Below, piece after piece: positions 17,136 through 24,916 of a DNA stretch of 64,000 nt. Both the position numbers and the translations under genes were made by a program. The stretch covers positions 195,510 to 259,509 of the forward strand of contig NZ_LMIT01000002.1 in NCBI RefSeq assembly GCF_001428825.1, given 5' to 3'. Source of the stretch: Nocardioides sp. Root240 (GTDB lineage: Bacteria > Actinomycetota > Actinomycetes > Propionibacteriales > Nocardioidaceae). The first letter of the stretch is position 1. Every line of letters starts with the position of its first letter. The notes beneath the pieces are model-generated. The model had not been told where the DNA came from. It did no database searches and worked only from the letters and a program-made list of their open reading frames with translations.

Positions 17136-20033
17136 TCAGGACGACGGGGCGACCAGGACACTGAAGGTCACGGCGGCGGTGCCCGATGCGTCCGCGACGG
17201 CGGTGAGGCCGCCCCGGGTGCCCGCGGGGACCGGGCCGCCGCTGTCGCCGAGCACGCCCGTGATGTGTCCCGACCCGGTGCCGGTGGCCGCGGAGCGCTG
17301 GACGACACCGCCCGGGAGGGTCCATCCGGTCGAGTCGGTGCTCTTGTCGGCCCAGTAGCTCACCAGCCATCGGGTCGCGTCCGGCGCCGACACCGCAGGG
17401 GTGACGTGGCTGGTCGCTGCGGTCGACTGGACGGCGACGGCGCTGTCGCCGATGGGCTGGGTGAGGTGGACACCGCGGTACGCCGCCACGGTCAGCACGC
17501 TCTTGGCGTAGCCGCTGGAGGTGACCGTCACCGGACTGCCCGCGTCGGAGGTGCCGGCGATGCGGACGTAGAGGCGCCCCGCGGCCTTCGTGCCGGCGTC
17601 GGCGTTCTCGATCTCGGTCCAGCCCGCCGGTGCGGGGTAGCTCGGCGTCGTCGTGTTCGCGACGAGGAAGGCCAGCAGCAGGTCGCCCGGCTGGACCGCC
17701 GCCGGCACCGTGGTGCGATGGCTGAGCCGGTTCCCCGCCGTGGATGCGCTCGCGACCGCGGCGATCGGTGAGGCCGCGCCGGCCGGCTGCGCGGTCCGGG
17801 TCGTCGTCCCGGTGAGCTCGCCGTCGGTCACGGTCAGGGAGACCGTCACCGGGCCGCCGGCCGCGTAGGTGTGGGTGGTCGTCGGTCCCGCCTGGCCCTG
17901 CTGGCCGTCGCCGAAGTCCCAGGCGTATCCCTGGACCGAGCCGTCGCTGTCGGTCGACGCGGTCGCGTCGAAGGCACAGCTCAGCCCGGAGCACGTGACG
18001 TTGAAGGACGCGGTGGGCGCTGCGTTGACCGGCGGCGGGATCGCCGGCCCCTGGTAGAGGAACATCGCGCGGGAGGACCATCCTGACCCCGTCGGGGCGA
18101 TCGTCGTGGCGGTGCCCGCCACGGCGCCGTGTGCACTCCACTGGGCCCGGCTGAGGGACCCGTTGGACGCGGCGAAGTAGAGCTGTCCACCGGCCACGAA
18201 GGCCCCGCGCATGCTGCTGTAGCTCACGCCGGTCACCGAGTTCACCGCGAACCGCTGCTGCCCGACGACGCCGGACTCGGGTTCGAAGCCCCGGCGGAAC
18301 AGCTGCGAGGAACCGAGCTCGGTGAAGTAGATCCACCCACGGTCGTAGAAGAGGGTCGTGATCAGCGGGACGTCGCCGTTGTGCCAGTCGTCCTGGTAGA
18401 CCAGCTGGTCGGCGGTGTCGATCGTGACGGCCGTGCCGTAGGTGGTTCCGTCGAAGGTCCGCCGGGTCAGCGTCCGGTTGGCGTAGGCGGTGTACAGGTC
18501 GCCGTCGACCATGAACGCGCCCACGCTCGTTCCCCAACCCGTTCCGTTGGGAGCATCGCTCGACGACGTCACCTGGTTGCCGTCGAAGCCGCGGCGCAGG
18601 AGCTGGGACTGCGAGGTCGCGACCCGGAAGACGTCACCGGGCAACGTGGCGTCCTGGGTCGGCGGGAGCACCCGACCGGACGAGAGTGGCAGGAAGGCGA
18701 CCTTGCGGTGGGTCTCGCCGGCGAAGACGTCGGTGTCGGAACCGACGAACAGGCCGGCGGACGTCGCGACCATGTCGCGGACGCCGGCGCCCAGGGTGCG
18801 CGTGGGGTTCCACGAGTAGGGCATGCCCGTGCGGGTGCTGAGTGCGGCGATCCCGGGCCGCGAGACGGCGCCCTCGTCGGCGGCGTCACCGCGGGCCGGG
18901 TTGTTCTGCCAGCGCTGGTGGCCGCCGGCGTAGACCACGTCGTCGGTCACCTCGATCGTCCACGTCGTGTCCCCGCCGGTGTAGGCGGTCCACGTCGGTG
19001 TCACGGCGGCCCCGCTCGCCGACGCCTCGAACCGCGTGACGACGTCACACCCGCTGGTGCCCGCCATGCTGGCGGCATAGCCGCCGTAGGCGCCCGTGGT
19101 CGAGACGACGAAGAAGCGACCGTCCGGGCTCCAGTTGACGTCGGTCATGTAGGTCTCGAACGACGCGCTGCAGGGCGACTCGAACTGGGTGGTGCGGAAG
19201 TCGGCGAGGGTGGCCGCGTCGGTGCCGAGGTCGAGGACGGCCAGCTGGTGCCGGCGCACGCCGTCCACGGTGTCGAAGTTGCCGATCGCCACCAGGCGGG
19301 TCCGCGCGGGGTTCAGGGCGATCTTGAGCACGTTGGTGACCGAGTCCGCCCGATGGACGCCCGCGATCACCCGGTCGTAGTACGCGTCCACGACCCCGGT
19401 CGACGCATCGACCGTCGCCAGGGCCCGGCGGGCCTTGCCCTGGACATGGGTGAACTTGCCCGCGAGCCACAGTCGGGAGCCGCTCAGCGCGAGGTCCCGC
19501 ACCGAGCCGTTCAGGGTGCCGGTCTGGAACTGCGCGATCCGGCTGCCGGAGGCGATGTCGGCGCGGAAGAGGTTGCTGACGCTCACCGTCGACCCGCCCG
19601 AGGTGATGGTGCCGAACGAACCGCCGACGTACACCGACTGCCCGTCCGCGGCCGACTCCAGGGCGTAGACCGTGCCGTTCGGGTCGGGGGCGAAGCCGGT
19701 GCTGACCTGGCCGGTGGCGGCGTTGAAGGCGAAGAGGTTGCGACGGGGGATGTCGGTCGTCGTACCGGCGTTGCGCACCCGGGTGAAGCTCCCGCCGACC
19801 ACGATGACGTCGCCGACCTGGGTCATCGAGAACACCGCACCGTCCATGACGTGGGGTGTGAAACCGGCCGGGTCGTCGTCGACGATCCGGCCCGACTGGG
19901 GCGCCGCGACGGTCACGGCCGCGGCCGCCGCACGGTTGGGTGCCGCTGCCGGCGATGCCGTTGCGGGGACCAGCAGGCCGTTGATCACGGCCGTACCGAT
20001 CAGCAGGGAGAGGATGGTGAGGCGTGCGGTCAC
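17136..20033 (-). CDS. Secreted beta-propeller/PKD surface protein with 'ASTAGNR' module
   Basis: The 965-residue protein has a signal peptide (ending near ATASPAAA), a long seven-bladed-type propeller region (about 70-650) with repeated VGGSF/AGKF blades, one PKD domain (about 670-755; FNVTCSGLSCAFDAT... YAWDFGDGQ), and a C-terminal module of about 200 residues starting ASASTAGNRLSHRT. The same module occurs twice in the protein at 24917. No sortase motif or membrane anchor is seen. The GTG at 20033 is chosen because hydrophobic signal sequence follows; the in-frame extension to 20105 runs through the CCCCA-TTT-TGGGG element. Likely an adhesin or polysaccharide-binding wall protein. Confidence 0.85.
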   Translation of the reverse strand: MTARLTILSLLIGTAVINGLLVPATASPAAAPNRAAAAAVTVAAPQSGRIVDDDPAGFTPHVMDGAVFSMTQVGDVIVVGGSFTRVRNAGTTTDIPRRNLFAFNAATGQVSTGFAPDPNGTVYALESAADGQSVYVGGSFGTITSGGSTVSVSNLFRADIASGSRIAQFQTGTLNGSVRDLALSGSRLWLAGKFTHVQGKARRALATVDASTGVVDAYYDRVIAGVHRADSVTNVLKIALNPARTRLVAIGNFDTVDGVRRHQLAVLDLGTDAATLADFRTTQFESPCSASFETYMTDVNWSPDGRFFVVSTTGAYGGYAASMAGTSGCDVVTRFEASASGAAVTPTWTAYTGGDTTWTIEVTDDVVYAGGHQRWQNNPARGDAADEGAVSRPGIAALSTRTGMPYSWNPTRTLGAGVRDMVATSAGLFVGSDTDVFAGETHRKVAFLPLSSGRVLPPTQDATLPGDVFRVATSQSQLLRRGFDGNQVTSSSDAPNGTGWGTSVGAFMVDGDLYTAYANRTLTRRTFDGTTYGTAVTIDTADQLVYQDDWHNGDVPLITTLFYDRGWIYFTELGSSQLFRRGFEPESGVVGQQRFAVNSVTGVSYSSMRGAFVAGGQLYFAASNGSLSRAQWSAHGAVAGTATTIAPTGSGWSSRAMFLYQGPAIPPPVNAAPTASFNVTCSGLSCAFDATASTDSDGSVQGYAWDFGDGQQGQAGPTTTHTYAAGGPVTVSLTVTDGELTGTTTRTAQPAGAASPIAAVASASTAGNRLSHRTTVPAAVQPGDLLLAFLVANTTTPSYPAPAGWTEIENADAGTKAAGRLYVRIAGTSDAGSPVTVTSSGYAKSVLTVAAYRGVHLTQPIGDSAVAVQSTAATSHVTPAVSAPDATRWLVSYWADKSTDSTGWTLPGGVVQRSAATGTGSGHITGVLGDSGGPVPAGTRGGLTAVADASGTAAVTFSVLVAPSS

Positions 20034-20069
20034 GCTCCCATCTGACACCTCGCGCAGAGCCCGGGAATG

Positions 20070-20083
20070 CCCCATTTTGGGGG
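20070..20083. promoter_or_regulatory. CCCAA/TTGGG-type element upstream of secreted PKD protein
   Basis: CCCCATTTTGGGGG contains the inverted repeat CCCCA-TTT-TGGGG, 37 bp upstream of the 17136-20033 gene start and just beyond the end of the sugar-transferase gene. It is one of seven related elements spread over 20-42 kb. Confidence 0.6.
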
Positions 20084-20108
20084 ACTTCCGGGCCGGATGG
20101 CCCACGGA

Positions 20109-21536
20109 TCAGTAGGCGCCGTCGCCCCTGCAGACCGCGGTGACCGTTCGAGCCAGGATCTGCAGGTCGAGCGCCCAGGACCAGTCGTCGACGTAGCGCA
20201 GGTCGAGGCGCACCGACTCCTCCCAGGAGAGGTCGGAACGGCCGGACACCTGCCACAGCCCGGTGATGCCGGGGTGCACCGCCAGGCGGTGGCGGACGTC
20301 GGGGTCGTACTGCAGCACCTCGGCGGGCAGTGCGGGCCGGGGGCCGACGAGGGACATCTGGCCGAGCGCCACGTTGAGCAGCTGGGGCAGCTCGTCGAGC
20401 GAGGTCCGTCGCAACCACCGCCCGAGCCGGGTGATCCGCGGGTCGTCGCGGATCTTGAACAGGGGGCCGCTGGCCTGGTTGGCCCGGGCCAGCGCTGCCC
20501 GCGTCGAGGCGGTGTGGGCGGTCATGGTCCGCAGCTTCCACATCGTGAAGCGGGTGTCGTCCTTCCCGACGCGCGTGTGCCGGTAGAACGCGGGCCCGTC
20601 CGAGTCGAGCCGCACCGCGACGGCGAGCAGGGCCAGCAGCGGGGCGAGCGCCAACAGCGCCAGCAGTGCGACGAGCCGGTCGAGGGCTCGCTTCGCCGTG
20701 TAGGAGGCGGCGAGCCGGCGCGGGCGCCCGACGCGGAGCAGGGGCAGGTCGTCGAGGTCGAACGAGGTCCGGCCGGGAGCCGGGAGGGGCGAGATCCCGG
20801 TCCACACCAGCGTCTCGAGGCCTGCGGCGTCGAGGGACCACTGGAGCCGGCGCAGCTCGGCGGCGTCCAACGACGGATCCGGAGCGACGAGCACGGCGTC
20901 GGCATCGCAGGCACGAGCGAGCCCCACGCAGGTCTGCAGACCGGTGGTCGTCGGGCCCGGGACAGGACCGCACGGGCCGGTGTCGACCACGCACGCGCCG
21001 AGGACCCGGAAGCGACCGGCGCCGGCCTGGGCGAGCTGGGCCAGCAGGTTGGTCACGCTGCCGCTCGAACCGACCGCCACCACGCGATGGACCGGCCCGA
21101 GCCCCACGACGGGGAGACCACGTTCCGCAGCGGTGGCCAGGCAGGCGCGGCTCCCGATGCCCAGGACCGCCGTCCCGACGCTGAGGGCCAGGGCGCCGAG
21201 GGGCAGGAGTGGTCGCTCGGCCGCCGCGGTGAGCAGGAGGAGGGGAGTGGGAACGACGAGGGCGACCAGCCCGACCCGGCGTGCGCGGGCCCACGGCGGG
21301 CCCGGGAGCCGGTAGTCGCCCGTCGTCGAGATCGCGAGCGGCCAGGCCAGCGCGAACAGGACCGCGAGGTGCGGTGACAGCCCGATCGGGCCGGCCGTCG
21401 CCAGCGCGCCCCCCAACAACGCCGCCGCCGCGTCCCCCGCGGGGAGCACCCGGCTCGCGCGGAGGACCGTCGGCGCGGCCCGGTCCCGCCCGGCGGTGGC
21501 GGGGACGGCGATGCCGCGTGACGGAAGGACCGTCAT
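20109..21536 (-). CDS. Polyprenyl-phosphate sugar-1-phosphate transferase (WbaP/EpsL type)
   Basis: This enzyme starts repeat-unit assembly by moving a sugar phosphate onto undecaprenyl phosphate. The 475-residue protein has four or five N-terminal membrane segments, a central Rossmann-like region, a further membrane segment (about 280-305) and the conserved bacterial sugar transferase domain: SDGPAFYRHTRVGKDDTRFTMWKLRTM, RLGRWLRRTSLDELPQLLNV, MSLVGPRPALP and the C-terminal WQVSGRSDLSWEESVRLDLRYVDDWS. It is the last gene of a three-gene operon; ATGA overlap with the gene before. Confidence 0.93.
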   Translation of the reverse strand: MTVLPSRGIAVPATAGRDRAAPTVLRASRVLPAGDAAAALLGGALATAGPIGLSPHLAVLFALAWPLAISTTGDYRLPGPPWARARRVGLVALVVPTPLLLLTAAAERPLLPLGALALSVGTAVLGIGSRACLATAAERGLPVVGLGPVHRVVAVGSSGSVTNLLAQLAQAGAGRFRVLGACVVDTGPCGPVPGPTTTGLQTCVGLARACDADAVLVAPDPSLDAAELRRLQWSLDAAGLETLVWTGISPLPAPGRTSFDLDDLPLLRVGRPRRLAASYTAKRALDRLVALLALLALAPLLALLAVAVRLDSDGPAFYRHTRVGKDDTRFTMWKLRTMTAHTASTRAALARANQASGPLFKIRDDPRITRLGRWLRRTSLDELPQLLNVALGQMSLVGPRPALPAEVLQYDPDVRHRLAVHPGITGLWQVSGRSDLSWEESVRLDLRYVDDWSWALDLQILARTVTAVCRGDGAY

Positions 21537-22033
21537 CGGCGTACCAGCTCGTCGATCATGGCCTCGAAGCGCGCCATGGCGGGCGATGCAGGGCGGTCCT
21601 GGGGCGGGGCGTGGCCCACGAGCGCGGCCAGGTGCAGCCGCGCGCGGAGCTGGTGGAGGTCGTTCGCCGTCGTCACCACTCCCCGGCCCCCGAGGAATCG
21701 TGCGAAGCGGAGCTGGTGGTCGTCCACGTGCTCGCCGAGCCTCGGGTCACGGGGGACGACCACGGGCACGTGCCCGCGGTCGCGCGCGTCCATGATCGTG
21801 CCGGGCCCGCCGTGGGTCACCACGGCGTCGGCAGCGTCGAGGAGTCGAGCGATGCCGTCCGCGCCCAGCATCGCTCGCCCCGGGAGCCCGGGCGGGAGTG
21901 GCGTTGCGCCGTGCTGGACGTGGAACCGGAAGCGGCCCTCGAGGTGAAGCTCCGCCGACCAGTGGACGAGACGGTCGAAACGGTGGTGGTCGGTGCCCAG
22001 GAAGACGGCGACGAGCGGGGGTTGCGCGCTCAC
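21533..22033 (-). CDS. PssE/Alg13-like catalytic glycosyltransferase subunit (GT28 C-domain)
   Basis: The 166-residue protein matches the C-terminal, nucleotide-sugar-binding half of GT28/MurG-like enzymes: VAVFLGTDHHRFDRLV, then the UDP-sugar site AADAVVTHGGPGTIMDARDRGHVPVVVPRD. It needs an acceptor-binding partner, which is the upstream gene. The GTG at 22033 overlaps that gene's stop (GTGA). In rhizobial PssD/PssE pairs the two make a glucuronosyl-(beta1-4)-glucosyl-lipid step; the sugar used here is not known. Confidence 0.88.
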   Translation of the reverse strand: MSAQPPLVAVFLGTDHHRFDRLVHWSAELHLEGRFRFHVQHGATPLPPGLPGRAMLGADGIARLLDAADAVVTHGGPGTIMDARDRGHVPVVVPRDPRLGEHVDDHQLRFARFLGGRGVVTTANDLHQLRARLHLAALVGHAPPQDRPASPAMARFEAMIDELVRR

Positions 22034-22479
22034 CACAGGCCCCCGAGGACGACGGAGGAGCGGTACAGGTGCTGCTGCTCCTGCCACTGGACGAGGAAGA
22101 GATCGGTCGTGGGCCGGCACAGGCGCGCCGTCAGGGTCCGCGTCTCGATCCGGTCGTAGACCTCGAGGTACACCGTCACGCTGCGTCGCCGGCTGCGCAG
22201 CCAGAAGTAGGGGACGGCCAGGGCGGCGCCGGTGGAGACGATGACGTGGGGGTCGGTGCGAGCGAGCACGCCGCGGGCCTGGATCGTGTTGCGCAGCAGG
22301 TTCCTCGCGTTGCGTGTGGTCGGGTGGTGTGCCCACGTGACGTCCTCGCCGTCGAGCTTCGCGACGGCGTCCTCGGTGTCGAAGGTCACCCAGTGGCGGT
22401 CGTGCTTCTCCCACCACGGACGCAGGCACATCAGCTGGGCGAGGTGGCCTCCGGATGAGGAGACCAGCAGCAATCGCAT
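22030..22479 (-). CDS. PssD/Alg14-like membrane subunit of split glycosyltransferase
   Basis: The 149-residue protein starts with LLLVSSSGGHLAQLMCLRPW (Alg14/PssD signature), contains IVSTGAALAVPYF and YLEVYDRIETRTLTARLCRP, and ends just as the PssE-like gene begins. It would anchor the complex and bind the lipid-linked acceptor. First gene of the pssD-pssE-wbaP-like operon; GGGAGC precedes the ATG. Confidence 0.88.
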   Translation of the reverse strand: MRLLLVSSSGGHLAQLMCLRPWWEKHDRHWVTFDTEDAVAKLDGEDVTWAHHPTTRNARNLLRNTIQARGVLARTDPHVIVSTGAALAVPYFWLRSRRRSVTVYLEVYDRIETRTLTARLCRPTTDLFLVQWQEQQHLYRSSVVLGGLW

Positions 22480-22549
22480 GGTGGCTCCCGGGCGTCGCGA
22501 TGGAGTGGTCGGGCTCCGACCCTAGGGACCCGGGAGGACCGCACGCATG

Positions 22550-22562
22550 CCCGAATTGCGGG
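22550..22562. promoter_or_regulatory. Weak CCCAA/TTGGG-type element upstream of glycosyltransferase operon
   Basis: CCCGAATTGCGGG, a degenerate member of the element family, sits 71 bp upstream of the PssD-like start, between it and the response regulator's 3' end. Confidence 0.35.
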
Positions 22563-22578
22563 ATCGCCGCGGCGGGAT

Positions 22579-23262
22579 TCAGCCCGTCGGGGGCCGCCAT
22601 CCGACCTTGTACGCCGCCCCGACCGCCGCCAGCTGCGAGCTGAGCTCGAGCTTGGACAGGATCGACTTCACCTGGGTGCGCACCGTCGCCTCGGAGACCA
22701 CGCTCTGCGCGGCGATCTCGCGGACCTGCACGCCGCCCATCAAGGCGCCGAGGACCTCCATCTCGCGCCGGGTCAGCTGGTCGAGACGGGCCCGGATGGC
22801 GTCGTCCTCGCCGTGCCCGTTCACGACCTCCGCGACCAGCTGGTTGCGCTCGTCCCGTCCCATCAACGGCAACCCGTCGCGCGCCCTACGGACGGTGGCG
22901 GTCATCTCGTCGAGGGGGCAGGTCTTGGCGAGGACGGCCTTCGCGCCACGTCGTACGCACTCCCCGCGCCAGTGGTGGTCCACGCTGCCGGTCACGACGA
23001 TGACCGTGATGCCGTTGCTCGCCAGGGGCGCGATCAACCGCATCCCGTCACCGACGTGCCCCAGCTCGAGGTCCAGCAGCACGACGCTCGGCCGGCCGCG
23101 CAGCACCGACGCGAGGACGCTGGCCAGCGTGGTGTGGAGGTCGGACAGGTCGATCCGCCGCACCTGGTAGCCCTCGGACTCCAGGGTCATCGCGACCGAC
23201 TCCCCGAACAGCGCGTGATCGTCCACGATGGTCACGCGCACCGCGGCCCTGGGCCCGCTCAT
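22579..23262 (-). CDS. NarL/LuxR-family response regulator (canonical receiver)
   Basis: The 227-residue regulator keeps all receiver residues: VTIVDDHALF (acid pair), VVLLDLELG (phospho-Asp) and AVLAKT (Lys). Its LuxR domain (LTRREMEVLGALMGGVQVREIAAQ..., SEATVRTQVKSILSKL) is very like that of 14562-15314. The ATG overlaps the kinase stop (ATGA), so the two form one two-component system. It is the best candidate to bind the CCCAA-n-TTGGG elements. It sits amid the polysaccharide locus. Confidence 0.92.
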   Translation of the reverse strand: MSGPRAAVRVTIVDDHALFGESVAMTLESEGYQVRRIDLSDLHTTLASVLASVLRGRPSVVLLDLELGHVGDGMRLIAPLASNGITVIVVTGSVDHHWRGECVRRGAKAVLAKTCPLDEMTATVRRARDGLPLMGRDERNQLVAEVVNGHGEDDAIRARLDQLTRREMEVLGALMGGVQVREIAAQSVVSEATVRTQVKSILSKLELSSQLAAVGAAYKVGWRPPTG

Positions 23263-24797
23263 CCAGCCAGCCCGAAGGGCTCGTGGAGGGGCGGCGCGGG
23301 GGCCTGGTCCGCGATCCTCAGCGTCACGATGAAGGCGGCACCGCGACGCCCGGCCCTTCGGTCGTGCCGGAGCTGGCCTCCGAGCTCGTGGGCCAGTCGC
23401 TGTGCCCGCTGCAGGCCGATCCCTTCGCCCGGGGAGGACTCGGACCGGGCCTCCCACTGGAAGAGCCGGTCCTCCACGTCCGGTGCGACCCCGGGGCCCC
23501 TGTCGGAGACCCGGATCTCGATGTCGGCGTCCGTGGCGGTGACGTCGATCGCCGTACCCTTGCCGCCCGCGTGGCGGGCCGCGTTGGCGAGCAGCACGTT
23601 GACGATCTCGCTGACCGCGTCGTGCCGCCCGATGACGCGGTGACCGGACCGCGACCAGTCCACCTGGTGCCCCTGCGCGCCCTGGGCGAGGACGAGCGGC
23701 TCGATCAGCTCGTCGACGTCGACCTCGGTGATCTCCTCCGCGACGTGCTGCGTCATCCGGCGGTCGAGCCGCGCAGCCTCCGCGTCGACCATCTGCTGCA
23801 GCGCCACGCGACGAGGCCCGGGCGGAACCCTTCCGCTCGCGAGGAGATGGGCGCCCGCGACGATGCCGGCGGTGGCCGACCGGACCTCGTGGACGACCTC
23901 TCGGTCGTGCCGCACGGTCGCCTCGGCCACGGCTGCCCGCTGCTGGAGGTGGTGGCCGTGTGCCTCCTGGCGACGGAGGGACTCGAGCAGCAGCGCGATC
24001 GAGGTGGTCGCCAGGAGGGCGCTGGCGACCACGACACCGACCACGGAGACGACGGGCGGCGAGGACGCCTCGATCGCCGAGGCCCAGAGTCGCGCGAGGA
24101 AGTACGCCCCCACCCCGAGGGTGATCCGGGCGCTGGCCGCCCGCGGCAGGTCCGAGCGCATCGTCGCGATGCAGACGACCGCCGTCAGCAACGCGATCAG
24201 CGCGAGCAGGAGGCCGTCGAGGAGGGACCCCGGCCGGAGGAACGGCGTCGGGTCGATGACGAGCAGCAGCGACCGGACCGCCAGCACGACGGTGCCGAGC
24301 AGGAGCCCGGTCAGCAGGGGGTTGCGCTGCGGCGGGCGGCCGGGTCGGCACCCGATCAGGACGAGGGCGGCCACGACGAGGACGGTCAGGAGGTGCCCGT
24401 CGGAGATCCGGTACGCGTACCCGCTGCGCCCCGGATCGGCCACCGCGACGACCACCAGCGGGAGGTCCTGGATCATCATCAGGGTCGCGACGGTCGCCAG
24501 GTTCGCGCGGGTGCCGCAGTGCGTCGCGCGGGCGTCGACGGACAGGACCAGCGCGCTCCCCAGCAGGACCAGGTCCGCGAGGACCGTGCACACGTGACCG
24601 GCGAGGGCCGCCGGGTGGGCGGCGGTGGCCTCCAGCAGGAGGATGGCGTAGGGGTGCAGCATCAGGGCAGCCAGCAGCAGCGACCATCCGAGCGGCCCGT
24701 GGGCACTTCGAGGTCGCGGGGGTGCTTGCTGACGGCGTGTCGTCCCGAGGACCCGCCCCACGCGGGTCATGACTCGGCCGTCCCGAAGGCCTGCCAT
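23259..24797 (-). CDS. Membrane sensor histidine kinase
   Basis: The 512-residue protein has an N-terminal membrane region with about eight hydrophobic segments (35-290), no obvious extracellular domain, a short coiled region, a His box (VVHEVRSATAGI), and an ATPase domain with N box (EIVNVLLANAARHAGGKG), G1 (VSDRGPGV) and G2 (GEGIGLQRAQRL). The multi-helix input suggests sensing of a lipid, membrane state or small hydrophobic molecule. It is translationally coupled to the NarL-type regulator. An in-frame ATG at 24770 is an alternative start. Confidence 0.9.
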   Translation of the reverse strand: MAGLRDGRVMTRVGRVLGTTRRQQAPPRPRSAHGPLGWSLLLAALMLHPYAILLLEATAAHPAALAGHVCTVLADLVLLGSALVLSVDARATHCGTRANLATVATLMMIQDLPLVVVAVADPGRSGYAYRISDGHLLTVLVVAALVLIGCRPGRPPQRNPLLTGLLLGTVVLAVRSLLLVIDPTPFLRPGSLLDGLLLALIALLTAVVCIATMRSDLPRAASARITLGVGAYFLARLWASAIEASSPPVVSVVGVVVASALLATTSIALLLESLRRQEAHGHHLQQRAAVAEATVRHDREVVHEVRSATAGIVAGAHLLASGRVPPGPRRVALQQMVDAEAARLDRRMTQHVAEEITEVDVDELIEPLVLAQGAQGHQVDWSRSGHRVIGRHDAVSEIVNVLLANAARHAGGKGTAIDVTATDADIEIRVSDRGPGVAPDVEDRLFQWEARSESSPGEGIGLQRAQRLAHELGGQLRHDRRAGRRGAAFIVTLRIADQAPAPPLHEPFGLAG

Positions 24798-24850
24798 GTG
24801 GCGATTATGCGGGTGCAGGGGAGCGCAGGGCGAAGGAACTTCGGGAACGT

Positions 24851-24864
24851 ACCCAATTTTGGGT
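24851..24864. promoter_or_regulatory. Perfect ACCCAA-TT-TTGGGT element upstream of histidine kinase
   Basis: ACCCAATTTTGGGT has perfect 6-bp arms around TT and lies 54 bp upstream of the histidine kinase start. Its position suggests autoregulation of the two-component system. Confidence 0.7.
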
Positions 24865-24916
24865 GTGGATCATCGGTCGTTGCGGCCGACGGCAGGACGA
24901 CGGGGTGACGTCCGTC